NCBI RefSeq assembly: GCF_044068515.1
Contig: NZ_JBIPKI010000003.1
Location: 1 to 64,000, forward strand
DNA length: 64,000 nucleotides
DNA from: Desulfurivibrio sp044068515
GTDB taxonomy: Bacteria > Desulfobacterota > Desulfobulbia > Desulfobulbales > Desulfurivibrionaceae
Direction of reading: 5' to 3'
Numbering within the stretch: the first letter of the stretch is position 1; every line of letters starts with the position of its first letter. The notes under the pieces were generated by a model. It made no database searches, had not been told where the DNA came from, and saw nothing but the letters and a program-made list of their open reading frames with translations. Below are positions 54,870-63,639 of this stretch, piece after piece. Both the position numbers and the translations under genes were made by a program.

Positions 54870-56330
54870 TTACCGGGCTTTCTTGCCTCGTTCGATCCGC
54901 TCGAGAAAGGAGGCCATGATCCGGCGGTAGAGTTCGTCCTTGAGTACCTTGTCCTCGAGGCCGGCGTCGATGCTGGGGTTGTCGTTGACTTCGATCACGT
55001 AAACCTGCCGGCCCACCTGCTTGAGATCCACCCCGTAGAGGCCGTTGCCGATCAGGCCGGCGGCCTTGAGGGCGGTTTTGAGGACCCGGGGGGGAACCTC
55101 GGCCACCGGCAGGGTATCGACGTTGCCCTCGCTCTTGCTGCCGTCGGCCCGGTGCTGGATGATCTGCCAATGGCGTTTGGCCATGTAGTACTTGCAGGCG
55201 TAAAGCGGGATGTTGTCCAAAACCCCGATCCGCCAATCGTAGTCGGTGGGCAGAAACTGCTGGGCGATGATCAGGTCGGAGTCGTGGAGCAGTTTATGGC
55301 CGAATTCCAGCAGCTCCTCTTTGGTCGCGGCCTTGACCACCCCCTGGGAAAAGGAGCTGTCCGGTTTTTTGAGGATGCAGGGCAGGCCCAGCTCGGTGGG
55401 CACGGATTTGAGGTTGTCCCGATGGACGATCATCGTCCGGGGGGTGGGAATATGGTTGCGCTGGAGAATCTCGGCCAGGAAAACCTTGTTGGTGCACTTG
55501 AGGATCGATTCGGGGTCGTCGATCACCACCAGCCCGTCGGCGGCGGCCCGGCGGGCAAAACGGTAGGTGTGGTGATTGACGCTGGTGGTTTCGCGGATGA
55601 AGAGGGCATCGTATTCGGCCAGCTGGCTGAAATCATCCTTGCGGATCAGCTCGGCGCTCATCTGCAGGGCGGCCGCCGCCTTGATGAATTTTTTCAGGGC
55701 CCGGTCATTGGATGGCCCGGATTTTTCCTCGGGGTTGTGGAGGATGGCAATGTCGTAGCGGGTGTTGACCGGCTTAGGCAGCGAGTGCCGGCCGGCGAAA
55801 AATTCGTGGGACACGTCGATGACGAATTGGCGGTGCTGGTCGGGAATATCGTTGCCGGCGATGGAGTGGATGCTCTGCAAAACCCATTTTTTCTGATAGA
55901 TGAATTCGGCCCGCAACAGGGGGGAATGAAAGGTGCGGAAGAGCTTGGCGCTCAGCCGGTCATAGCGTTTGGCCAGGTTTTTGCCGAAATAGATGCTTAA
56001 AGTGAAACGTTCGGACTGGATATGGGCCAGGCTTTTTTGAATCAGTTCATCGAGATCCTCGGAAACGAAACGGACCATGGTCTGCAGTTTCATATCCTGG
56101 ATGGCGGCCAGGCGGGGGATGGGTTTGTGGCCCCGGGCCTCGGCCAGCAGCGACACGTAATAACCCACGGTCTGGTAGCGGTAGGAGCGGCACAGGTTGA
56201 AAACCTTGGTGTGCCGCAGCGAGGTATAGGAAGGATCGGTCAGATAGTGGCGGGCCGGGATCACTTCCACTCCCTTGAGATCCAGGGGCCAGCTTTTGGG
56301 GTTATCGACAATGACCAGGGTGGTGCGCAT
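54870..56330 (-). CDS. RimK-like ATP-grasp ligase with N-terminal RLAN domain
   Basis: 486 residues. The first 190 match the RimK-like ATP-grasp N-terminal (RLAN) type; the C-terminal ATP-grasp part has LGLPCILKKPDSSFSQG (phosphate/Mg loop) and VIEVNDNPSIDAG (metal-binding). Enzymes of this sort form amide bonds on amino acids or peptides. It lies 92 bp before the GCS2 gene. Confidence 0.9.
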   Translation of the reverse strand: MRTTLVIVDNPKSWPLDLKGVEVIPARHYLTDPSYTSLRHTKVFNLCRSYRYQTVGYYVSLLAEARGHKPIPRLAAIQDMKLQTMVRFVSEDLDELIQKSLAHIQSERFTLSIYFGKNLAKRYDRLSAKLFRTFHSPLLRAEFIYQKKWVLQSIHSIAGNDIPDQHRQFVIDVSHEFFAGRHSLPKPVNTRYDIAILHNPEEKSGPSNDRALKKFIKAAAALQMSAELIRKDDFSQLAEYDALFIRETTSVNHHTYRFARRAAADGLVVIDDPESILKCTNKVFLAEILQRNHIPTPRTMIVHRDNLKSVPTELGLPCILKKPDSSFSQGVVKAATKEELLEFGHKLLHDSDLIIAQQFLPTDYDWRIGVLDNIPLYACKYYMAKRHWQIIQHRADGSKSEGNVDTLPVAEVPPRVLKTALKAAGLIGNGLYGVDLKQVGRQVYVIEVNDNPSIDAGLEDKVLKDELYRRIMASFLERIERGKKAR

Positions 56331-56363
56331 GGTTGAACAGGTTCCTCCGCTTGGGGCAAAAAA

Positions 56364-57143
56364 TTAAGGGTTGTTTCGGGATAGTGGTCCGGCGGGGGGC
56401 TTGGCCGCCGGGCGTTCAGCGGCCATTGCCGGTTCCAGGAGCAATAGATTGCCGTCATAGGTCATGATGCCCAGCAGAATGGCCCCGACCAGGCGATCGA
56501 GCCCGACTTCATAGTAATGGCCGCCGGCCCCCAGAGGATTCTGGCGCAAGGGGTCGGCCACCAGGGCTTGGCGGGTTTCCCGGTCATAGCCGCAGAGCAC
56601 CACGAAATGGCCGGTGGGGCTGCCGTGGATATCGTCGTATTCCATGCCGGGGTGGTCGGGCCGGGGTTGGATCTCGCGGGGGCAGTGATAGAGGTAGGTG
56701 GCCGACAGACCGCAGAGAATGGGGATTCCCCGTTTGAGATACTTGCGGATCAGGCCGGAGTTGAGGTCGTGGAAACGGATCCGGCCGCCCAGGCGCAAGT
56801 ATTCCAGGTAGGCCTCGGTGGCCACCGCCAGCTTGCGCTTGCGTTTGCCGGTCAATTGGGCCTGCAGTTTGGCGGCCAGGTTGACATGGGGGCCGTCAAA
56901 CCAGCTGGGGTCGAAGATCTGGAGGTTATAGGTGTAAATGGTGGCCCGATAACCCCGTTTAAGGGCGTGACAGGCCAGCAGGACCTCCAGGGTGCCTCCG
57001 CCTTCGAGAATCCGGACCTGGTCGATGACCTGCCCGAGGGTGATGTCATCGCCATGGTAACGATAAACCGCCTGCAGGCAGGTGGGGCCGCAGGTGGCAT
57101 CATCGGGTTGGGGCAGGATATCCAGGCGCAGTTTGCTTTCCAT
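56364..57143 (-). CDS. C39-like papain-fold peptidase
   Basis: 259 residues from the ATG at 57143 (MESKLRLDILPQPDDATCGP). The catalytic Cys lies in DATCGPTCLQ, the His in TGHFVVLCGYD, and an Asp in VADPLRQNP, giving a complete triad. No signal peptide is seen. First gene of a set with the ATP-grasp and GCS2 ligases, so it may mature or release their product. Confidence 0.85.
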   Translation of the reverse strand: MESKLRLDILPQPDDATCGPTCLQAVYRYHGDDITLGQVIDQVRILEGGGTLEVLLACHALKRGYRATIYTYNLQIFDPSWFDGPHVNLAAKLQAQLTGKRKRKLAVATEAYLEYLRLGGRIRFHDLNSGLIRKYLKRGIPILCGLSATYLYHCPREIQPRPDHPGMEYDDIHGSPTGHFVVLCGYDRETRQALVADPLRQNPLGAGGHYYEVGLDRLVGAILLGIMTYDGNLLLLEPAMAAERPAAKPPAGPLSRNNP

Positions 57144-57260
57144 GTCTGCCTTATCTGATACTGGGCCCGGGGGAAAATGCAAACAGAAAATCATCGCCCC
57201 GGCGCAATTAAATATGCCTGGGCGGGTGACGGCCGGAGAGGGGCACACTCCAGGCCGGGT

Positions 57261-57848
57261 TCAGCCGAGATCACTGAAGTCACGCCGGATTTTTTCGACC
57301 CGGCGCCGGTAGTTTTCGGCGTCACCGTATTCGAGGAAGCGGCGATAGCGGCCGTGGATTGCCGCCACCTTGCGGGCGTGCTTGATCGGGCACCAGTACT
57401 GCTCGGTGCGGGCGGCGATTTCCCGGCTATAGCCCAGCAGGCCGTTGACGTAGCCGCAGTAAACGCAATTGAGCTTTTCGATGGCGTTGAGGTAGCCCAG
57501 GGCGTGGCGATCGATGACGATGTAGTCGCCGCGCTTGACTTTGGGGATACCGTAGACCGGGAAGCAGATGGCGTGATAGATGCTGACGAAGAGGTCCAGC
57601 AGCACGGCCGGCAGCAGGCAGGCCCAGATCACCGGGGCGGTAAGGATGGCCAGCAGGCTTGATTGGCGGAGAAAGCGCCGGATCGTCATGACCAGCAAAC
57701 GATGGCGCTGCCGCACCTCGCGGCTGAAGATGATCCGGCGTCCTTTTATCTGGTAGGTGAACTCCTCTTCCTTTTTCTGGATCTCCTCGGTCAGTTCCTT
57801 CTCGAGGCCTTTGATCTTCTCAATCAGTTCCTGGATGCGATTTTCCAT
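57261..57848 (-). CDS. Conserved membrane-associated protein, function unknown
   Basis: 195 residues. A coiled-coil N-terminus (MENRIQELIEKIKGLEKELT) leads to one or two hydrophobic helices (about 70-95). The C-terminal part has clustered Cys (CVYCGYVNG, then CPIKHA) that look conserved and could bind metal. I do not recognise a named family. It lies 117 bp upstream of the C39-like gene. Confidence 0.75.
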   Translation of the reverse strand: MENRIQELIEKIKGLEKELTEEIQKKEEEFTYQIKGRRIIFSREVRQRHRLLVMTIRRFLRQSSLLAILTAPVIWACLLPAVLLDLFVSIYHAICFPVYGIPKVKRGDYIVIDRHALGYLNAIEKLNCVYCGYVNGLLGYSREIAARTEQYWCPIKHARKVAAIHGRYRRFLEYGDAENYRRRVEKIRRDFSDLG

Positions 57849-57911
57849 GGATTCAGCCTCGTATGGGGGAAATACCTTGTCCGGGTCGGGGACCGGTGGG
57901 ACCCGAGGGGC

Positions 57912-60665
57912 CTAAACCGGAGCCGATCCGCGTCGGCGGCGCCAGCGGTTCATGATATATTTTTCTCCTTCCACCAGCACAAAGACACTGGCGGTGGTGG
58001 TCACGATCAACGGCAGGTCTCCGCCATCAATGGGCGCGGTGCCGAAAAGCTTGTTCATGAAAGGGGCATAAGTGAACATGGCCTGCAGCATGAGTACCGC
58101 TGCCACCGCAATCAGGACGAACCGGTTCTCGTAGAACAGCCGGATGCTGTTGATCTGGCGGTGGAGGGAGCGGGTATTGAACAGGTAATAAATTTGAAAC
58201 ATGATCAAGGTGTTGACCGCCGTGGTGCGAGCGACCTCGATATCCACCCCCTGGTTGACTTTCCAGGTGAAAAAAGCGCTCACTCCGCCCACCATGATCA
58301 GGGAGACGAAAACCACCCGCCAGACCAGAAAAACATCGAGAATAGCCGCTTGCGGGTCGCGGGGCGGCTGCTTCATGACATCGGGTTCGGCGGGCTCAAA
58401 GGCCAGGGCCAGGGCCAGGGTTACGGCGGTTACCATGTTGACCCAGAGGATCTGGACCGGGGTAATCGGCAGAATCTGGCCGGCCATGACGGCGGCGATG
58501 ATCACCCCGGCCTGGCCGCCGTTGGTGGGCAGGATGAAAGCGATGGATTTGCGGATATTGTTGTAAACCGTGCGGCCTTCCTGGACCGCGTGGGCAATGG
58601 CGGCGAAATTGTCGTCGGTGAGCACCATCTCCGCCGCTTCCTTGGCCACCTCGGTGCCCTTGATGCCCATGGCCACCCCGACATCGGCCTGCTTCAGGGC
58701 CGGAGCGTCGTTGACCCCGTCGCCGGTCATCGCCACCACTTCGCCGCTCTCCTGGAGCAGCTTGACCAGGCGCAGTTTGTGTTCGGGGCTTACCCGGGCG
58801 AAGACATCGGTGGTCAGAGCCTTGGGTCGCAGATCATCGTCGCTCATTTCCTCCAGTTCCCGGCCGGTGATGGCCTTGCCCGCTTCGGGATCCTCGCCGA
58901 TGCCCATGCGGGCGGCGATGGCCCGGGCGGTGACGGCGTGGTCGCCGGTGATCATCTTGACCCGGATCCCGGCGGAGCGGCATTCGGCCACCGCGGTGAT
59001 GGCCTCGTCCCGGGGCGGATCGATGATCCCCACCAGGCCCAGCAGGGTCATGCCGTTCTCGACGTCGGCGAAGTGCAGTTCGCGTTGGCCGGCCTCCGGT
59101 GTCTTGGTCGCCAGGGCCAGGAGGCGCTGGCCTTTGCCGGCGATCTGGTCCAGCTGGGCTTCCCAGAATTCCCGGTCCAGCTCCTCGTCCTGGTCATTGA
59201 GCCGCTGGCGGGTGCACATGTTGAGCACCACTTCGGGGGCCCCCTTGAGATAAATCATGGCGTTGCCCTGGTGATCGTGGTGGAGGGTGGCCATGAACTT
59301 GTGTTCCGACTCAAAGGGGATCAGGTCGGTACGGGGATAGTTTTTGCGCAGGCCGTCGCTCTCCAGGCCGGCTTTCAGGGCCATGGTCACCAGGGCCGCT
59401 TCGGTGGGATCGCCGCTGGCCTGCCAGGAATCATCTTCTTCGCCGGAGACGATCTCGGCGTCGTTGCAGAGCATCGCTGCCCGGCAAAGTTCTTCCAGGA
59501 CCGGATAATCACCGGGGCTGACATCCTGGCCTTCTTCGCCGCCGTCCAGGTTGAAGGCGCCGCGGGGGGCATAGCCGATCCCGGAAACCGCAAAGCCCTG
59601 GTCGGCGGTGACCACTTCCTGGACGGTCATTTCGTTTCTGGTCAAGGTGCCGGTTTTGTCCGAGCAGATAATGGTTACCGAACCCAGGGTTTCCACCGCC
59701 GGCAGGCGCCGGATAATGGCCTTGCGGCCGGCCATGGCCTGGACTCCCAGGGCCAGGGTGATGGTGATGATGGCCGGCAACCCTTCGGGGATGGCGGCCA
59801 CCGCCAGGCCCACCACGGCCAGGAACATCTCGTCGGCCCCGTAGTCCTTCAGCAGGTAGCCGAAGGCAAAGGTGATGCCGGCCATGGCGAAAATGGCCAC
59901 GGTCAGCTTGCGCCCGAATTCGGCCATTTTAATCAGCAGGCGGGTGGTCAGCGGGGAAACGCCGGCCAGCATCTTGTTGATCCGGCCCAATTCGGTGTCA
60001 TCTCCGGTGGCCACCACCACCCCGGTGCCCTGGCCGTAGGTGACCAGGGTGCCGGAATAGGCCATGGAGGAACGGTCGCCGATGGCGGAGTTTTCCTCAA
60101 CCGGTTCCGGGTCCTTTTCCACCGGAACCGATTCGCCGGTCAGGGAGGCCTCGTCGATGCGCAAATCCTTGATCTTGAAGAGGCGCAGATCCGCCGGCAC
60201 CTTGTCGCCGGACTGGAGAAAAACGATATCACCCGGCACCAGTTCCTCCGCGCCGATCACCATCCGCTTGCTCCCCCGCAGGGCCAGGGCCTGGTGCGAA
60301 AGCATTTTACGGATGGCCTCGAGGGCCCGTTCCGCCTTGCCTTCCTGGATGAAACCGATCAGGGCGTTGATCACCACCACCCCGATGATAACCCCGGCGT
60401 CGAGCCAGTGTTGCATCAGCATGGTCACCACGGCCGCCCCGATCAGGACGTAAATCAGGACGTTGTGGAACTGGAGCAGAAAACGCAGCAGGGGTCCTCT
60501 TTTGTGGGGCGGCGTCAGAACGTTGGGGCCGTATTGCTCCAGGCGCCTGGCGACCTCCTGCGAATCCAGACCCTGGTCGAGATCGGCTTTCAGTTGGCTG
60601 GCGGCACGGTCAGGCTCCAGGGCATGCCAGGGTGTGGTGACTGCTCTCCGTTCCGGCTCCGTCAT
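57912..60665 (-). CDS. P-type ATPase of the type II (SERCA/PMR1-like) group
   Basis: 917 residues from the ATG at 60665 (MTEPERRAVTTPWHALEPDR). Phosphorylation site DKTGTLT with Asp336; TGES and GDGVND motifs present; M4 reads PEGLPA. The M4 Glu and the Asn in M6 of SERCA are kept, but the M5 Glu771 equivalent is Gln (TNGGQAG) and the M6 Asp800 equivalent is Ala (VNMVTAVT). Ion specificity is therefore unclear; Ca(II) is not safe to assume. Confidence 0.93.
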   Translation of the reverse strand: MTEPERRAVTTPWHALEPDRAASQLKADLDQGLDSQEVARRLEQYGPNVLTPPHKRGPLLRFLLQFHNVLIYVLIGAAVVTMLMQHWLDAGVIIGVVVINALIGFIQEGKAERALEAIRKMLSHQALALRGSKRMVIGAEELVPGDIVFLQSGDKVPADLRLFKIKDLRIDEASLTGESVPVEKDPEPVEENSAIGDRSSMAYSGTLVTYGQGTGVVVATGDDTELGRINKMLAGVSPLTTRLLIKMAEFGRKLTVAIFAMAGITFAFGYLLKDYGADEMFLAVVGLAVAAIPEGLPAIITITLALGVQAMAGRKAIIRRLPAVETLGSVTIICSDKTGTLTRNEMTVQEVVTADQGFAVSGIGYAPRGAFNLDGGEEGQDVSPGDYPVLEELCRAAMLCNDAEIVSGEEDDSWQASGDPTEAALVTMALKAGLESDGLRKNYPRTDLIPFESEHKFMATLHHDHQGNAMIYLKGAPEVVLNMCTRQRLNDQDEELDREFWEAQLDQIAGKGQRLLALATKTPEAGQRELHFADVENGMTLLGLVGIIDPPRDEAITAVAECRSAGIRVKMITGDHAVTARAIAARMGIGEDPEAGKAITGRELEEMSDDDLRPKALTTDVFARVSPEHKLRLVKLLQESGEVVAMTGDGVNDAPALKQADVGVAMGIKGTEVAKEAAEMVLTDDNFAAIAHAVQEGRTVYNNIRKSIAFILPTNGGQAGVIIAAVMAGQILPITPVQILWVNMVTAVTLALALAFEPAEPDVMKQPPRDPQAAILDVFLVWRVVFVSLIMVGGVSAFFTWKVNQGVDIEVARTTAVNTLIMFQIYYLFNTRSLHRQINSIRLFYENRFVLIAVAAVLMLQAMFTYAPFMNKLFGTAPIDGGDLPLIVTTTASVFVLVEGEKYIMNRWRRRRGSAPV

Positions 60666-60836
60666 CTTGGTTAACCTCGTAATATTTGCGGCCATTGCTG
60701 GCAGTGCTGGCCCGCTCGGGCAACAAATGCGGCCCCAGGTAAATTGCCGTCCCGATACGGGACCACGCAGGATGGCTTTTTGTTCGTTGATCGCTATCGC
60801 CACCCAACTCTTCGGGGCGGAATTACATCCTGTCAT
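60666..60836 (-). pseudogene. Truncated duplicate of the 72-residue gene at 61089
   Basis: In frame with the ATPase, this segment encodes AIAINEQKAILRGPVSGRQF and resembles the C-terminal half of the downstream-numbered gene at 61089-61307. At DNA level 60650-60664, 60685-60701 and 60737-60755 equal 61059-61073, 61094-61110 and 61148-61166 exactly. The N-terminal half is lost. It probably marks a local duplication. Confidence 0.7.
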
Positions 60837-61005
60837 TTAAAGGTCGGCAATTGACGGAAAAAGTCAAATTGACCGACATTTTTTGTCAGCCAGGAGGCGG
60901 TCCAGGTTAGCGCCGGCAGGGAGCAACCGCTGGTCTGCCCGCCGCTGGCAATGGGCAATCAAAGAGAAAGAAACCCGGCCGCGAAATTGGCACGGGATAT
61001 GCTTT

Positions 61006-61038
61006 AAACAAAGCAGGCTGACGGAATGGTCAGCCTGC
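61006..61038 (-). terminator. Intrinsic terminator for the 72-residue gene
   Basis: A perfect 10-bp stem (61013-61022 with 61029-61038) with a 6-nt loop is followed on the - strand by TTTGTTT. The remainder of 60837-61088 holds a sigma-54-like sequence (see findings). Confidence 0.65.
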
Positions 61039-61088
61039 GAGGCGGGTGACCTGGTGCCGTTCCGGCTCCGTCAGCATGGCTTTTCCTG

Positions 61089-61307
61089 TTAAGTTTGCGG
61101 CCATTGCTGGTTTCCGTGGGTCTCGCTCAGGTAACAGAAGCGGTTCCAGGTAAATTGCCGTCCCGAGACGGGGCAACGCAGAGTTATTTTTTTTTCACTT
61201 ATCGCCATCACCTCCCAGTCTCCCTGGCGCGGTCCGCTCGTAATGCGGATTTTTTGCCCCACGGCAAAGGGGTAGGGGGTAAAAAAAACAACTTCTTTAA
61301 CCAGCAT
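61089..61307 (-). CDS. Small SH3/KOW-like protein, function unknown
   Basis: 72 residues from the ATG at 61307 with GAGGAGG 7 nt upstream. It contains VGQKIRITSGPRQGDWEVMA, a KOW/SH3-like barrel motif, then VSGRQFTWNRFC. It is the intact copy of the duplication whose degraded copy sits ahead of the P-type ATPase. Confidence 0.75.
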   Translation of the reverse strand: MLVKEVVFFTPYPFAVGQKIRITSGPRQGDWEVMAISEKKITLRCPVSGRQFTWNRFCYLSETHGNQQWPQT

Positions 61308-61450
61308 GAGATTGCCTCCTCGGCACCTTATAACCATCTCCCCCAGGTTTCCGCCGGGATTAAGATTCCCTGACCACAACAGTTGGCCTCTGGCGGTCGG
61401 TTCCCCGCGCCGGGCTGGAGGAACCGCCCCTATGACTTCAACCTGCCTGG

Positions 61451-61876
61451 TCAGGGCAGGTAGACGATCAAGGCGCCGCTCCGGCCGGAGCGCTTTTTTT
61501 CCCAGCGATAGGCCAGAACCTTTTTTTCCTGCTTCATAGCCTGCAGGACGGCCTCGGTCACCGGCGGCAGGACCGGGGGCCCGGGGGAGTGCAAACCCTT
61601 ACCGGTAATGATCCGAAGGGTGGCCAGACGGAGGCTCAGGCAGTGCTCGACAAAGCGGCGCAAGGCCTTTTCCGCCTCCTCGGCCTTCAGGCCATGGAGA
61701 TCAAGTTCCTCCTGGACCGGGGGGTAGCTTTGCAGCCGTTGGGCCAAAGAGGGCCGGGGCCGGCCGTTTCTCGCTGCCGCGGCTTCCAGCCCATCGTCGA
61801 GATAATGGTCGATCAAATCGGCAAATTTCGCTGCCGTTGGCTGTTTTGGGCCGGTTGTGGTCTTGGTGGCGGTCAT
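61451..61876 (-). CDS. Smr-domain protein
   Basis: 141 residues. The C-terminal Smr domain has ELDLHGLKAEEAE and the ITGKGLHSPG motif near its end; this type has DNA- or RNA-nicking or ribosome-rescue roles. The first 55 residues are low in conservation. The 143 bp upstream of the SH3-like gene hold nothing notable. Confidence 0.88.
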   Translation of the reverse strand: MTATKTTTGPKQPTAAKFADLIDHYLDDGLEAAAARNGRPRPSLAQRLQSYPPVQEELDLHGLKAEEAEKALRRFVEHCLSLRLATLRIITGKGLHSPGPPVLPPVTEAVLQAMKQEKKVLAYRWEKKRSGRSGALIVYLP

Positions 61877-62087
61877 GGCGCGAGGTGGCCGATTTTTATG
61901 GAGGAGCGGTAGCCGCGTTTTTCAAGAACTTAACCATCCTAATGGAAAATTGACCTCACGGAAAGGTGAAGGATTCCGATTTGGTCATTTTTTTATGGTT
62001 TGGAGCGGAGGTTCTTGCTAGTATGACGCAATTATTATTTATAGAGAGCAGCATGGCTTTGAGGCCGAAGCAGAATCGGGAGATCGC

Positions 62088-62990
62088 ATGGAAACCAAAC
62101 TGCATTTCATGGTCACCAGCGAGAGAGGAATGACTCGTTCCTTTTATATCAAGAAAAAAACTGTGTGGATTTTGAGCCTGGTGCTCGGAGCCCTGGTCCT
62201 GGTCAGTGGCGTGGGCTGGTGGGCGACGGTTGAGAATGTCGCCCTGCGGGCCAAAAAAGCGGTGATCAAGCAGGAATTGGCCAAGGTCCAGGAAAGCCAT
62301 CGCCAGGTGCTGGCCGTAGCCGTCGACCAGGAAGAGCAGCAACGAATGTTGCTCGATAACGCCCTGGATGAGTTGCGCCAGCGCAGCGAGATCATCGAAT
62401 CGATCCTCAGCGCCGTGGGAATTGATCTTGCGGCCGGAGAGGGACCCAGCAACACCGGCGGCCCCTACATCTCACTCGGTGATGAATCCTATCAAGGTCT
62501 TACCTTGAAGGTTGACCATTATCTCGACTTCATCAAGTCGGTGCCTTTGGGCACTCCGGTTCCCGGTACCCTGACGTCGCCTTTCGGTCGCCGGTCCGAC
62601 CCTTTTCATGGCCGGCCGGCCATGCATGACGGCCTCGATATCCACAACCGGGTCGGCACCCGGATCAAGGCGCCGGCCGCCGGGCTGGTAACGGCCAGCA
62701 ACTACAACCGGGCCAACGGCCATTATCTGGTCATCGACCACGGCAACGATTTTCAGACCCGCTACCTGCACTTGCAAAAACGCCTGGTCCAGGCCGGCGA
62801 TCGGGTCGAGCGGGGCCAGGTTATCGCCCAGCTGGGCAATACCGGCCGCAGCACCGGCCCCCATCTCCATTACACCATCCTGCATAACGACAAGCCCATC
62901 GATCCTTACCCTTTTGTCAGGGTGGCGGATGTGCTGGACGGAACCATCCCGGCCCGCGGCGGTTCAGTGCGCGGTCAGGAAGTTCGCTAG
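62088..62990 (+). CDS. M23 family metallopeptidase
   Basis: 300 residues. One N-terminal membrane helix (about 24-45), a coiled coil (about 60-110), then the LytM/M23 domain. The zinc motifs are HDGLDIH (about 187) and HLHYTI (about 265), so it looks catalytically active. Cell-wall hydrolase. It is followed by a bactofilin gene after 12 bp. Confidence 0.93.
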   Translation: METKLHFMVTSERGMTRSFYIKKKTVWILSLVLGALVLVSGVGWWATVENVALRAKKAVIKQELAKVQESHRQVLAVAVDQEEQQRMLLDNALDELRQRSEIIESILSAVGIDLAAGEGPSNTGGPYISLGDESYQGLTLKVDHYLDFIKSVPLGTPVPGTLTSPFGRRSDPFHGRPAMHDGLDIHNRVGTRIKAPAAGLVTASNYNRANGHYLVIDHGNDFQTRYLHLQKRLVQAGDRVERGQVIAQLGNTGRSTGPHLHYTILHNDKPIDPYPFVRVADVLDGTIPARGGSVRGQEVR

Positions 62991-63002
62991 GGAACAGCGA
63001 TT

Positions 63003-63443
63003 ATGGCTTTCTGGAAGAAAGGCGGCGCTCACAAGGACGAGCCGGGAATGGTTACCGGCATTATCGGCCAGGAAATGCAGCTGGACGGGAATATTTCCTT
63101 CAAAGGCAAATTGCGGCTCGATGGCCGGGTTCAGGGCAACATCCGCGGCGATTACCTGATCATGGGCGAGAAAGGCCTGGTGGTCGGAGACGTGCTGGTC
63201 AACACCTTTATCTGCGCGGGTCGGGTTGAGGGCAACGTCAGCGTCAAAAAGTTCCAGATCTCGGCCAGCGGGGTGATCAACGGCAAAGTCGAAGCCAGCG
63301 ACCTGGAGGTTGAATCAGGGGCCTGTCTGAGCGGGGAAATCAAGTCCCGCAACAAGGAGTTGCCCTCGGGGCAGGGTTCCTCGGCGACCGTTGAGGATGA
63401 GCAGGAACCGGCCGACAAGGCTGAACCGGCCGCCGCTGCCTGA
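63003..63443 (+). CDS. Bactofilin (polymer-forming cytoskeletal protein)
   Basis: 146 residues. DUF583 right-handed beta-helix with repeats such as LDGRVQGNIRGDYLIMGEKG and GRVEGNVSVKKFQISASG. Pairing with an M23 hydrolase is a known arrangement in which bactofilin places the enzyme for cell-shape control. The C-terminus is disordered and acidic. Confidence 0.92.
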   Translation: MAFWKKGGAHKDEPGMVTGIIGQEMQLDGNISFKGKLRLDGRVQGNIRGDYLIMGEKGLVVGDVLVNTFICAGRVEGNVSVKKFQISASGVINGKVEASDLEVESGACLSGEIKSRNKELPSGQGSSATVEDEQEPADKAEPAAAA

Positions 63444-63535
63444 AGCGGCGCCGATTTTCGGCGGCCCCTGGTCAAGCAGCGCCGGCCGTCCGAAGCCACT
63501 GCCCCTGACTCGCTTTGTTCAATAAAAGTATCCCT

Positions 63536-63572
63536 AAGCCCGATCCCCTTTCCCAGGGGGTCGGGCTTTTTT
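63536..63572 (+). terminator. Intrinsic terminator after the bactofilin gene
   Basis: A 13-bp stem (63536-63548 with 63556-63568, one G-T pair), 7-nt loop and TTTTTT tail, about 93 bp after the stop. Confidence 0.88.
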
Positions 63573-63639
63573 GCTAACCGAAAAATCTGCCGCAACCATT
63601 ATTTGGGCTGGTAAGCCCGGCGGGCGGCTGAGCCGGGGC

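Noticed and set aside
57663..60674. A 1003-codon open frame on the + strand opposite the P-type ATPase
   Set aside because: It is antisense to a clear ATPase with all family motifs; high GC and codon bias keep the complementary frame open. The same holds for the long frames opposite dnaK and the ribosomal genes.
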